Notes: generated from the sequence alone by a model not told the origin. Positions 16,825 through 24,592 are shown, counted from the stretch's first letter. The stretch: DNA of 34,051 nucleotides from CAKSQL01 sp045649415 (GCA_045649415.1 JAZRPY010000010.1:1-34051), one strand, 5' to 3'. Numbers and translations: made by a program.

Positions 16825-16908
16825 TTAACAGTTTGTTTTAAAGAACGAAAAACCGCATAGGTAGCTAAAGTAAAATCGATAACATCCAATGTTTGATCTT
16901 GCAGCCAT
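16825..16908 (-). CDS. Phe/Tyr-rich leader peptide of the aro attenuator
   Basis: A 27-codon ORF with ATG at 16906-16908 and TAA at 16825-16827. The peptide centre reads CYRFYFSYLCGFSFF: five Phe and three Tyr within 15 residues. An agaaaggaag ribosome site lies 8 bases upstream, and a consensus promoter just before that. The design matches amino-acid biosynthetic leader peptides such as E. coli pheL. Scarcity of charged tRNA-Phe or tRNA-Tyr would stall the ribosome early in the peptide and free the antiterminator strand at 16846-16858. Rapid translation would mask it and let the terminator form. The peptide itself probably has no function. It has no recognisable homologue that I can name. 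Confidence 0.88.
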   Translation of the reverse strand: MAARSNIGCYRFYFSYLCGFSFFKTNC

Positions 16909-16942
16909 ATGCAATTCTTCCTTTCTTAATGATTATCTATTC

Positions 16943-16971
16943 ATTATACTCCTGTTTCCTTTACTTGTCAA
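16943..16971 (-). promoter_or_regulatory. Consensus promoter of the aro operon
   Basis: TTGACA (16966-16971), 17 bases, TATAAT (16943-16948) on the minus strand. Transcription should start near 16936, giving a leader of about 320 bases before aroF that contains the leader peptide and attenuator. Confidence 0.92.
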
Positions 16972-17038
16972 GGGTTTTATGGGTATAAGACTATTTAAAA
17001 AAAGCTTCCGTTTTAATTCTTTTTTACTGCAACAGCTC

Positions 17039-17152
17039 CTAAATTTTCCTTTTTAAAAATCCATTGTTTTGAGCCCCTAAAATTCCGGTTACAATCTTTC
17101 CCTTTTCATTGATAAACAAGGTGCTATCTAAATTATACACCCATATGTCACA
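17039..17152 (-). pseudogene. Possible remnant of a redoxin/TlpA-like gene
   Basis: A minus-strand frame of 37 codons ending at a TAG (17039-17041) reads LDSTLFINEKGKIVTGILGA near its middle, which resembles the PTTFFIDKDGKIV strand of TlpA/AhpC-type thioredoxin-fold proteins. An in-frame stop sits immediately upstream and there is no start or ribosome site. If real, it is a decayed 3' fragment lying upstream of the aro promoter. The rest of 16972-17225 shows nothing else. Resemblance over such a short stretch could be chance. Confidence 0.3.
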
Positions 17153-17225
17153 TTACCATAGAGTTTATAACAAAATTATTATATAAAAGAGCCTAAAATC
17201 CTCTAAAAATTACTGTGTTTTAAAA

Positions 17226-17254
17226 CAAATTGTAAATTTTTTATATACAATTTG
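17226..17254. repeat. Inverted repeat upstream of the response regulator gene
   Basis: Perfect 9-bp arms CAAATTGTA and TACAATTTG are separated by 11 AT-rich bases, about 100 bases before the response regulator start and about 45 bases before a TATACT-like -10 (17296-17301). It could be an operator, for example for autoregulation, or a weak terminator. The sequence alone does not decide. Confidence 0.5.
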
Positions 17255-17355
17255 CAATATTTTTCCAAATCTCTTTATTATTTGAAGATTTTATGTTATA
17301 CTATTCTATAACAGGGATAGGTATGTGAAAATTTTATTTTATCGGAGGGATAAAT

Positions 17356-18042
17356 ATGGCAACATACAAAATACTTATCGTTGATGACGACAAAAATATA
17401 ACCGAGCTTATAAGGCTTTATTTTGAGAAAGAGGGATTTCAGACTATAACTGCCCATAACGGAAAAGTCGCTTTAGAAAAATTCAATTTTGAAAATCCTT
17501 CACTTGTTGTATTGGACATAATGATGCCGGAAATGGATGGCTGGCAGGTGTGCAAAGAAATCAGACGCACAAGCAATGCGCCCATAATTATGCTCACTGC
17601 CAAGGGTGACACCTTCGACAAGGTTTTAGGTCTTGAGCTTGGAGCAGACGACTATATGGTGAAGCCCTTTGACACAAAGGAGCTTGTGGCAAGAGTAAAG
17701 GCAGTTTTGAGAAGATTCGAAAATAAATGCGAGGACAAGCAAAAAATTATATCATACACAAACATTTCTATCAATCTTTCCAACTACGAATTGAAGCTTG
17801 GAGATAAAATTTTAGAAATTCCACCAAAGGAATTGGAGCTTTTATATTTTCTTGCATCCAATCCCAACCGAGTGTTCACCCGTGAGCAGTTGTTGGAAGA
17901 GGTGTGGGGTTTTGACTATTTCGGAGATTCAAGAACTGTGGATGTGCATATAAAAAGATTAAGAGAAAAAATAGAAGGTATAGAAGGCAATTGGCAATTG
18001 AAAACCGTTTGGGGTGTAGGCTATAAATTTGAGGTGAGATAA
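17356..18042 (+). CDS. OmpR/PhoB-family response regulator
   Basis: A 228-residue transcription factor of a two-component system. The receiver domain (about 4-118) has the acidic pocket VDDDK, the phosphoacceptor Asp in LVVLDIMMPEMDGW, the Thr of MLTAK and the Lys of DYMVKPFD. The C-terminal winged helix (about 130-226) ends RTVDVHIKRLREKIE and WGVGYKFEVR, typical of PhoB/PhoP regulators. A cggaggga ribosome site precedes the ATG. The sensor kinase gene begins two bases after its stop. The target genes are unknown. Confidence 0.96.
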   Translation: MATYKILIVDDDKNITELIRLYFEKEGFQTITAHNGKVALEKFNFENPSLVVLDIMMPEMDGWQVCKEIRRTSNAPIIMLTAKGDTFDKVLGLELGADDYMVKPFDTKELVARVKAVLRRFENKCEDKQKIISYTNISINLSNYELKLGDKILEIPPKELELLYFLASNPNRVFTREQLLEEVWGFDYFGDSRTVDVHIKRLREKIEGIEGNWQLKTVWGVGYKFEVR

Positions 18043-18044
18043 CA

Positions 18045-19463
18045 TTGTTTCGTTCAATATTCACAAGACTTTTCTGGACAAATTTCATAATTGTTACTCT
18101 TGTGCTGGTACTTGCTTTTACTGCAGTGATCGGCTTTTTGGGGTACCATGTTCAAAAGGAAAAGTTCAGTCTGTGCCAGAAGGCATCAAAGCATATTGAA
18201 TATTTAACCATTGTTCTCCATATAGAAACCCACGACCCAATGTCAAGAGCAGTTTATGACAGTACCATTGCATCCTGGGCAGAATTTACCGATTCGGACA
18301 TTGCAATAACTGATTCCCAAGGAAATATTTTTTCCACTACTACCAATATAAACAGTGTACCCTCTGAGCTACTCTCCAAGGTTTTATCAGGAAATACTGC
18401 CACCGAGAAAAGTCATTTTGGAAGCTATTATAAAAGGCCTGTTTATGTGGTTGGTATTCCCCTTTATTATAGTGACAGAGTAATTGGTGCAGTGTATTTT
18501 AACACACCCGTGAATGTCTTGAGCAGTGACACACTTGATTTTGTAGATATTTTCCTTATGTCCTGTGCCATAGCTTTACTGGTTGCATTCTTGCTTGTGT
18601 TCCATCAATCCAAGAGAATTTCAGCACCTATCAAGGACATTAACAGTGCAGTAAATTATATTGCATCAGGAAAATTTGATAAGCGAGTTAAGGTATCCTC
18701 ATCTGACGAAATAGGACAATTGGCATCGAGCTTTAACTATATGGCTGACAGTCTGGATAAAATTCATTCTACCCATACATCATTTATTTCAGATGTATCC
18801 CACGAGCTAAGAACTCCAATGACCTCAATTTCAGGCTTTGTGGGTGGAATTTTAGATGGTACAATACCACCCGAAAAGCATAAGGAATATTTGAAGATTG
18901 TTTATGATGAATCTGTCCGACTCACCAAGCTCACAAATGATATGCTCCAGATGTCGAAAATGTCGTCCTCTGAGTTTAAGCTTGACATAACCGATTTTGA
19001 TATTAACGAGCTTATAAGAAGATGTATCATTCAATCAGAGCAGAGAATTTCCGTTAAAAATCTCGAGCTTGAAATAAATTTTGTTCCTGATTCTATAAAA
19101 GTTTTGGGCGACAAGGACGCTATCCAAAGAGTTGTTTTGAATATTCTTGACAACGCTATAAAATTTAGCTTTGAAAACACGAAAATTATTATATCTACCT
19201 GGTATAAGGACGCCAAAGCCTATGTGAGCATAGGTAATTTCGGCACAGGAATTGATATAGAGGATATTCCTCACATATTTGACCGTTTCTATAAAACCGA
19301 TAGGTCCCGCACGAGCGACAAGCGTGGTGCAGGCTTAGGTCTTTCAATGGTAAGGAATATCATATCCCTGCACAAAGGACAGATATGGGTGGACAGTACT
19401 GAAACCAAGGAGGGTACAGGAGTTAAATTCACAAAATTCACCTTTACCCTGAAGTTACAATAA
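18045..19463 (+). CDS. Membrane sensor histidine kinase
   Basis: Partner of the preceding regulator. The 472-residue protein has a first membrane helix (about 9-33), an external sensor region of about 130 residues, a second helix (about 165-188), a HAMP linker, a HisKA domain with the phosphorylated His in FISDVSHELRTPMTS (near residue 255) and an HATPase domain (GDKDAIQRVVLNILDNAIKFS, HIFDRFYKTDRS, GAGLGLSMVRNII). The start is TTG at 18045, supported by gaggtgag just upstream; no ATG fits the N terminus. The stimulus cannot be inferred from the external region, which I do not recognise. Confidence 0.95.
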   Translation: MFRSIFTRLFWTNFIIVTLVLVLAFTAVIGFLGYHVQKEKFSLCQKASKHIEYLTIVLHIETHDPMSRAVYDSTIASWAEFTDSDIAITDSQGNIFSTTTNINSVPSELLSKVLSGNTATEKSHFGSYYKRPVYVVGIPLYYSDRVIGAVYFNTPVNVLSSDTLDFVDIFLMSCAIALLVAFLLVFHQSKRISAPIKDINSAVNYIASGKFDKRVKVSSSDEIGQLASSFNYMADSLDKIHSTHTSFISDVSHELRTPMTSISGFVGGILDGTIPPEKHKEYLKIVYDESVRLTKLTNDMLQMSKMSSSEFKLDITDFDINELIRRCIIQSEQRISVKNLELEINFVPDSIKVLGDKDAIQRVVLNILDNAIKFSFENTKIIISTWYKDAKAYVSIGNFGTGIDIEDIPHIFDRFYKTDRSRTSDKRGAGLGLSMVRNIISLHKGQIWVDSTETKEGTGVKFTKFTFTLKLQ

Positions 19464-19479
19464 AGGAGAGCATTAACCT

Positions 19480-20055
19480 TTGAATGTTTACGATTTTGAC
19501 AATACTATATATGACGGAGAAACTGTGATAGACTTTTTTAAGTTCTACTTAAAAATGCGTCCTTCACTTATTCGTTTTGTTCCTCTTATGGCTTATATGC
19601 TTTTAAGATATAAGCTGGGAAAAATTTCACTTTTTGAATTAGAACAAAAAATTTTAAAATATACAAAAAAAATAGTGATATGTCCTGAAGAAATTGAGAA
19701 TTATGTTATAGCTTTCTGGGACATAAATGAAAAGAAGATAAAAACCTTTTATAAGGAACAACAAAAGCCTGACGATGTTATTATCTCGGCATCCTTTGGA
19801 TTTATCCTGAAGGAAATTATGAAGAGGCTTAATATAACAAATTATCTTTGCTCGGATATTGATTTTAAAACAGGCGAAATAACACAGTTGTGCTTCAGAG
19901 ATAACAAGCCTGATATTTTCAAAGCCACCTATCCTGATGCAAAAATTGATAATTTTTACACAGATTCCATTAACGATTTACCAATGATTAAGCTTTCTGA
20001 GAAGGCATATATGGTGAAGGGAGTAAGAATAACACAAATAGAAAAGAGGGCATAA
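19480..20055 (+). CDS. HAD-superfamily phosphatase (subfamily IB type)
   Basis: A 191-residue cytosolic HAD hydrolase. The catalytic motif is YDFDNTIYDGETV (Asp5 nucleophile, Asp7). The second motif Ser is in IISASFGF, and the acidic motif is YTDSINDLPMI near the C terminus. The helical insert after motif I and the order of motifs resemble HAD-IB enzymes such as SerB-like phosphatases and CDP-alcohol-linked phosphatases. The substrate is unknown. The start is TTG at 19480 with ggagag upstream. It follows the kinase gene by 16 bases and precedes the Nudix gene by one base, so all four genes are probably one transcript. Confidence 0.88.
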   Translation: MNVYDFDNTIYDGETVIDFFKFYLKMRPSLIRFVPLMAYMLLRYKLGKISLFELEQKILKYTKKIVICPEEIENYVIAFWDINEKKIKTFYKEQQKPDDVIISASFGFILKEIMKRLNITNYLCSDIDFKTGEITQLCFRDNKPDIFKATYPDAKIDNFYTDSINDLPMIKLSEKAYMVKGVRITQIEKRA

Positions 20056-20056
20056 T

Positions 20057-20473
20057 ATGAAATACGAAAAATCTTGTGGTGCTATTATATTCCGTGAGGC
20101 TCCTCATTTAGAATTTTTGCTTATCTTCAATAAGAAAGGGAATGCAAAAGGACATTGGGGCTTTCCAAAGGGCCATATGGAAAATAAAGAAACAGAAATC
20201 CAGACTGCTATGAGAGAGGTCTTTGAAGAAACAGGCTTGAAGCCTGAGTTCATTAAGGGCTTCAAGGTTATCACCAATTATTCACCTGTTCGTGGCATTA
20301 ACAAGGATGCTATATATTTTCTTGCAAAAAGCACTGATGAACAGGTGGTTATCCAGACCTCCGAGCTTGCAGACTACAGATGGTGCTCCTATGAGGATGC
20401 ACAAAACCTTATAACCTTCGACAAAAGACATCTTGTGAAGGCAAAGGAATTTATTGATGGGTTAAAAAAATAA
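20057..20473 (+). CDS. Nudix hydrolase (Ap4A pyrophosphohydrolase-like)
   Basis: A 138-residue Nudix protein. The Nudix box runs from Gly39 (GHMENKE) through REVFEETG at 53-60 and is complete, with Glu57 and Glu58 for metal binding. The opening KSCGAIIFRE and the WGFPKGHME context are typical of diadenosine tetraphosphate hydrolases, which remove stress-linked dinucleotides; other nucleotide substrates are possible. It starts one base after the HAD gene and is the last gene of the two-component cluster. Confidence 0.93.
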   Translation: MKYEKSCGAIIFREAPHLEFLLIFNKKGNAKGHWGFPKGHMENKETEIQTAMREVFEETGLKPEFIKGFKVITNYSPVRGINKDAIYFLAKSTDEQVVIQTSELADYRWCSYEDAQNLITFDKRHLVKAKEFIDGLKK

Positions 20474-20493
20474 GGACCTTTTTAAAAGTCCCT
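20465..20493 (-). terminator. Terminator between convergent Nudix and metal-sensor genes
   Basis: GGAC-TTTT pairs with AAAA-GTCC (one bulge), overlapping the stop codons of both converging genes. On the minus strand it is followed by TTATTTTTTT, so it best serves the ArsR-family gene. Confidence 0.7.
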
Positions 20494-20842
20494 ATTCGCT
20501 TATATGAATTATAACCTGTTCAATTATTCTTTTAACATGCTCGTCATCAAGAGAATAGAAGGAGTTTTTTCCGTCACGCCTTGCCTTTATAAGTCGTGCC
20601 TGCTTCAACACCCTTAATTGATGACTTATTGCAGACTGAGTCATACCAAGCTTTTTTGCAATATCATAAACACAAACCTCGTGGTCAAAAAGCACCCAGA
20701 GTATGCGAATTCGTGTTCCGTCACCAAATACCTTGAAAACATCCGAAAGAGATGTTATCATTTCATCGGTGGGAATTTGATTTTTTAATTTTTCCAACAC
20801 ATTGCTGTTGTATTTACAATGCTCGCACTTATACTCTTGCAT
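20492..20842 (-). CDS. SmtB/CzrA-type metal-sensing ArsR-family repressor
   Basis: A 116-residue winged-helix repressor (EVCVYDIAKKLGMTQSAISHQLRVLKQARLI). The last helix carries Asp100, His102, His113 and Glu116. Their spacing (2, 11, 3) is exactly that of the alpha-5 zinc site of SmtB (Asp104, His106, His117, Glu120), so a zinc or cobalt sensor is likely. There is also a CEHC pair at Cys6 and Cys9 and a single Cys57 where CadC/ArsR-type sensors have two. No metal exporter lies next to it. The divergent neighbour is an SDR gene, so the target may be itself, that gene, or elsewhere. Confidence 0.9.
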   Translation of the reverse strand: MQEYKCEHCKYNSNVLEKLKNQIPTDEMITSLSDVFKVFGDGTRIRILWVLFDHEVCVYDIAKKLGMTQSAISHQLRVLKQARLIKARRDGKNSFYSLDDEHVKRIIEQVIIHISE

Positions 20843-20874
20843 CTTAGCACCTCCGAGGATTACTCATTACATAT

Positions 20875-20903
20875 ATTATATACTTATTTGAAATCTTTGT
20901 CAA
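20875..20903 (-). promoter_or_regulatory. Consensus promoter of the metal-sensor gene
   Basis: TTGACA (20898-20903), 17 bases, TATAAT (20875-20880) on the minus strand. The AT-rich region around the -10 (ATATATTATATA) could overlap an operator for the repressor, but I see no clear 12-2-12 dyad of the SmtB kind. Confidence 0.85.
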
Positions 20904-20931
20904 ACAAAAAAAGAGGGAAAGGAATATTATT

Positions 20932-21648
20932 ATGAAAACTGTGCTGATTACAGGTGCTGCCAAAGGAATAGGCAGAGCCTGTGCCATAGAATTTATGAAT
21001 AAAGGTTGGAATGTTCTTATTCACTACAACAAGAGCAAGGAGCAGGCGCTAAAGCTTGAAAAGGAATTAAATGCTCACGCATTTTATGCCGATATTACCC
21101 AACCCTCCTCGATAGAAAATATGTATGAGGAGATATCAAAAATGGGTTTTTTGGTGGATACTGTTGTGAATAATGCAAGCATAAGCGAGGAGTGCCTATT
21201 TTCAGATATCACCACAGAAAGCTGGGACACAATGTTTAACACAAATGTGAGGGGTACATTTTTAGTAACCAAGGCATTTCTTCCCCATATGCTGAAAAAA
21301 GGAAAGGGAAGCATTGTTAATATCTCATCTATATGGGGTGAGGTAGGCGCTGCAACAGAGGTACATTATTCTGCATCGAAAGCGGCAATTATTGGTATGA
21401 CCAAGGCATTGGCAAAAGAGCTTTCCTCGTCAAATATAAGGGTTAATTGTGTGTGTCCGGGGTATGTTGAAACCGATATGACCTCTCACTATACTCGCAA
21501 GGACAAGGAGCTTATTTTCTCTGAAATTCCTATGGGGCGTGGAGCAAGTCCTGAAGAGATTGCGAAAACCATTGAATTTTTAGCATCCGATTCCTCATCT
21601 TACACAACAGGACAAATTTTAAGCGTTAATGGTGGATGGAACATTTAG
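20932..21648 (+). CDS. Short-chain dehydrogenase/reductase (FabG-like)
   Basis: A 238-residue NAD(P)-dependent oxidoreductase of the classical SDR family. Visible motifs are TGAAKGIG at 7-14 for cofactor binding, VNNAS at 79-83, catalytic Ser133, and Tyr146 and Lys150 in YSASK. It ends SSYTTGQILSVNGGWNI like FabG. It stands alone rather than in a fatty acid gene cluster, so 3-oxoacyl-ACP reductase activity is possible but not established. An aaagga ribosome site precedes the ATG. It is divergent from the metal sensor. Confidence 0.9.
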   Translation: MKTVLITGAAKGIGRACAIEFMNKGWNVLIHYNKSKEQALKLEKELNAHAFYADITQPSSIENMYEEISKMGFLVDTVVNNASISEECLFSDITTESWDTMFNTNVRGTFLVTKAFLPHMLKKGKGSIVNISSIWGEVGAATEVHYSASKAAIIGMTKALAKELSSSNIRVNCVCPGYVETDMTSHYTRKDKELIFSEIPMGRGASPEEIAKTIEFLASDSSSYTTGQILSVNGGWNI

Positions 21649-21652
21649 GTCA

Positions 21653-22702
21653 TCAAAACATTTTAGCAGAAGAAATATCCGAAATATAAAATTCAGGCGA
21701 TGAGCCTGTTTTTTTATTGAAGATTTTATCTACCTTTTCTATATATTCATCTGTTTCAATATCAGAAATAATTGACACAACTCCCCTGTCGTTATAAACA
21801 CAAGAAAATAATGCCATAGAAGACATAATATAAAAAAGGTCATTAAGTGCCGAATTTTTCCCAAGCTTTAAATATTCCTCTGCCGATTTATTTATCAATT
21901 TCGCAAGCTCTGTTATGTTTCCTGACATTATATAAGACTCAGACAATAATATCCGTTCCTTTTCCTTTTCAAAATACGCCAAATATTTATATTCTGGCAG
22001 ATGCTGATACATTTTTATATCCTCAAAGGGAGGGTTATTTTTGTCACTCATTATCCTTTTTATATCCTTTTCAAAATCTACTTTTACTCCCTTTTTGTCT
22101 ATAATAGCAACAACTGCTCTGCAACCATTTAATTCCACGGGCACACTAACCACATTGTTTTCAAAGGTGACTCCCAAATGATTTTCTTTTGCTGATATAC
22201 CTATGAGCTTTCTTGAAAAATTATTATACTTTCTCTCATCCATTGCTATAATTTTTGTAATTTCCCTGTGGTCTGCTCCACCCAAAAAAAGCTTTATAAA
22301 TCCATAGCATACTGCAGCTTTGATGTCATCATATCCCATTTCCCCACACTCTATAGCAACAAGAATTTCAGCACCCTTCACATTGATTACACCCAATAGC
22401 TTATCTATTTGTTTAAAAATTTCTTCTGCCCATTCATCATCTCTGTACTCACCCAAATTATCCTTATGACAGCTATATAATATCTCACTATCTATTTTTC
22501 TGAGCTTGAAAATATTATCCTCACAAATCCTTATTCCTGCATATGTGCCGGGACTTAACCCAACACCAATTGCTTTCTTTAAATACTCTCCTGTTACACC
22601 ACCTAAAAATTCCACTCCCTGAGGTAAAAAAAATCCATGAATATTTTCTTCCTCTCCACCATATACTTTCTTAAAGGTGTCCAAGAATTCCTTATCCGTC
22701 AT
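21653..22702 (-). CDS. Galactokinase-like protein lacking kinase motifs
   Basis: A 349-residue protein that follows the galactokinase (GHMP kinase) layout from end to end. FFLPQGVEFLGGVTGEYLKK sits where galactokinases have RVNLIGEHTDYNGG, followed by the matching GTYAGIR. GEMGYDDIKAAVCYGF sits where they have the phosphate loop GLSSSAALEVA. The tail DRGVVSIISD...YIEKVDKIFNKKTG...PEFYI corresponds to GFGGCTIALV...FIEKV...TGLKPDFYV. The signature sugar-binding, ATP-binding and C-terminal glycine motifs are all replaced while the frame stays open, so it is probably a non-catalytic homologue, possibly a sugar sensor. A ggagg site lies 12 bases before the ATG. It converges with the SDR gene. No galactose genes lie nearby. 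Confidence 0.7.
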   Translation of the reverse strand: MTDKEFLDTFKKVYGGEEENIHGFFLPQGVEFLGGVTGEYLKKAIGVGLSPGTYAGIRICEDNIFKLRKIDSEILYSCHKDNLGEYRDDEWAEEIFKQIDKLLGVINVKGAEILVAIECGEMGYDDIKAAVCYGFIKLFLGGADHREITKIIAMDERKYNNFSRKLIGISAKENHLGVTFENNVVSVPVELNGCRAVVAIIDKKGVKVDFEKDIKRIMSDKNNPPFEDIKMYQHLPEYKYLAYFEKEKERILLSESYIMSGNITELAKLINKSAEEYLKLGKNSALNDLFYIMSSMALFSCVYNDRGVVSIISDIETDEYIEKVDKIFNKKTGSSPEFYISDISSAKMF

Positions 22703-22806
22703 TATTTATATACTCCTCCTTTTTTATCAATTACTTTATTTTTTCTGATAATCAACATAAATATTCATTATTTATAGCAAAAGATTCTGTGTATATTAAA
22801 AACATA

Positions 22807-22835
22807 TTGACAAAAGAAGGAAAAAAGTGTATAAT
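22807..22835 (+). promoter_or_regulatory. Consensus promoter of greA
   Basis: TTGACA (22807-22812), 17 bases, TATAAT (22830-22835). It lies inside the longest possible upstream extension of the greA frame, which rules out starts before it and supports the ATG at 22909. Confidence 0.93.
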
Positions 22836-22908
22836 AAGTGAGTATGATTTTTACAGCTGTGTAATTACTTTAAATATTTATTATTTATATAGAAAGGACA
22901 ATGACCAA

Positions 22909-23388
22909 ATGGCGAACAGAAAGGAAATTGTTTTAACAGCCAATGGAATGAGTCAATTGAAGGAAGAATTAGAAAGGCTTAAAACTGTCACTCGTAAAGA
23001 AGTGTCAGAAAAAATCAAGCAAGCTCTGTCATTCGGAGATTTATCAGAAAACTCTGAGTATGATGAGGCAAGGAATGAGCAGGCTGAGGTTGAGGCAAGA
23101 ATAAACCAGATTGAGCAGACTCTTAAATATGCAAGGGTATTAGACGAGAGTGAAATTGCAAATGATGAGGTAAGCTTAGGCACAACCGTTCGTTTGTGGG
23201 ATGTGGAATTGGAAGAAGAGGTTTCCTACTCAATTGTGGGTACAACCGAAGCAGATCCCAACAATAACAAGCTTTCTCAGGAGTCCCCTGTTGGTGCTGC
23301 TCTTATGCATCATAAGGTGGGAGATATTATAAGTGTTACAACTCCTGGTGGTACAATTGAATTTAAGGTTTTAGAAATAACAAGATAA
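22909..23388 (+). CDS. greA: Transcription elongation factor GreA
   Basis: Rescues backtracked RNA polymerase by stimulating cleavage of the nascent RNA. The 159-residue product (MANRKEIVLTANGMSQLKEEL) has the N-terminal coiled coil with the acidic tip in GDLSENSEYDEAR, then ARINQIEQTL, and the C-terminal FKBP-like domain (SYSIVGTTEAD, SPVGAALMHHKVGD). The length is standard. The start is set by agaaagga about 10 bases upstream. It is followed directly by a terminator, so it is monocistronic. Confidence 0.96.
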   Translation: MANRKEIVLTANGMSQLKEELERLKTVTRKEVSEKIKQALSFGDLSENSEYDEARNEQAEVEARINQIEQTLKYARVLDESEIANDEVSLGTTVRLWDVELEEEVSYSIVGTTEADPNNNKLSQESPVGAALMHHKVGDIISVTTPGGTIEFKVLEITR

Positions 23389-23390
23389 CA

Positions 23391-23436
23391 AAAAAAATCG
23401 TTTCTGGGATTTTTCCCTTGAAACGATTTTTTATTT
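23391..23436. terminator. Bidirectional terminator between greA and acetyl esterase
   Basis: AAAATCGTTTC pairs with GAAACGATTTT, with A and T runs on both flanks, between the stop codons of the two converging genes. Confidence 0.9.
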
Positions 23437-24405
23437 CTAGTCATTAAGCATTTCCATCATCCACATATATGTGATTTCATCACATTCGGGCAAGCCCTCA
23501 TGTGCAAAATCAGGATATATTAAAACATCCTTCTCAGAGGTTATTTTATTATATGCTGCAAATTGAGTTGAAGGAGGACAGGTTGTGTCCATAAGACCAG
23601 TAAACATCTTTATTTTTCCCTTTATTCTCGGTGCAAGATGCTGAATGTCTATGTATCCAAGCTTTTCAAAAATTTCGTCCTCATGCTCGTGTCTTGGATC
23701 ATTTTCCCTGAAATAAATTTTCAATTCTCCATAAGCACCTGCTGCCAGGTCCATTTCCCAAACACGCTTATAATCAGATAAGAACGGATAAACAGGGGCT
23801 GCTCTTGCAATTCTCGGCTCTAACGATGCACACGCCAAAGTCATTGCACCACCCTGACTTCCGCCATATGCACCCACTCTGGTTTCATCCACATCCTCCA
23901 TATCCATTATAATCCCTGCCAATTGTGCAGTATCCAAAAATGTATCCCTGAACAAAAACATATCAGGATCATCCTTAAGACCTTTAATAATCTGTCCTCT
24001 CATAGTATTGCCTGTGTGGCCACCCACATCCTCAGACTTTCCTCCTTGACCACGACAATCCATCGCAGCAACAACAAAGCCCGACGCTGCATATCCTAAA
24101 TACGAGCCCCAATCACCACATCTTCCGTGGTAACCGTGAAAATTCAATATTGCAGGGCATTTTCCCTTGATCTTTTTAGGCTTTAAAAACTTTGCATATA
24201 TTCTTGCTCCGTGAACACCTGTGTAATACAAATCAAAGCAATCTGCAACAGGAGATTTAAAATCCGAAGGTATAATCTCTATTTTTGGGTCGGTTGCCTT
24301 CATTTCAGCAATTGCCCTTTCCCAATACTCCTCAAAATCAGCAGGCTTTGGATTTCGCCCCTGATAAGTTTTTAATTTCTCCAGAGGCATTTCAAAAAGT
24401 GCCAT
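23437..24405 (-). CDS. Acetyl xylan esterase / cephalosporin-C deacetylase (CE7 family)
   Basis: A 322-residue alpha/beta hydrolase of carbohydrate esterase family 7. The catalytic triad is visible: Ser183 in GAYGGSQGGAM, Asp273 in TGLMDTTCPPSTQ and His302 in DFAHEG. The CE7 segments GYHGRCGDW and MDCRGQGG are present. It removes acetyl groups from short xylo-oligosaccharides and similar acetylated compounds. There is no signal peptide, so it acts inside the cell on imported acetylated sugars. It suggests plant polysaccharide use, although no glycosidase is adjacent. A strong aaggaggg site precedes the ATG. Confidence 0.94.
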   Translation of the reverse strand: MALFEMPLEKLKTYQGRNPKPADFEEYWERAIAEMKATDPKIEIIPSDFKSPVADCFDLYYTGVHGARIYAKFLKPKKIKGKCPAILNFHGYHGRCGDWGSYLGYAASGFVVAAMDCRGQGGKSEDVGGHTGNTMRGQIIKGLKDDPDMFLFRDTFLDTAQLAGIIMDMEDVDETRVGAYGGSQGGAMTLACASLEPRIARAAPVYPFLSDYKRVWEMDLAAGAYGELKIYFRENDPRHEHEDEIFEKLGYIDIQHLAPRIKGKIKMFTGLMDTTCPPSTQFAAYNKITSEKDVLIYPDFAHEGLPECDEITYMWMMEMLND

Positions 24406-24516
24406 AATAATCCCTCCTTTTTAAGCTACTCACATTATATCGTTTCCTATACCTTTTGTCAATTTATTTTACATAGAAAAACTCTTTTTGCATATAGCAA
24501 ATTGTACAAAAAACTG

Positions 24517-24545
24517 TTGACTTTTATATGCATAAGTGATAAAAT
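24517..24545 (+). promoter_or_regulatory. Promoter of the cation/proton antiporter gene
   Basis: TTGACT (24517-24522), 17 bases, TAAAAT (24540-24545), each one base from consensus, 48 bases before the start codon. Confidence 0.8.
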
Positions 24546-24592
24546 ACTATGTTGAAAAAATAAACTCATAAAAAAGGGATGAAGTATATATT

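Noticed and set aside
22789..22908. Longer GreA beginning at 22789
   Set aside because: A perfect sigma-A promoter (22807-22835) lies inside the extension, and GreA normally begins at the chosen ATG.
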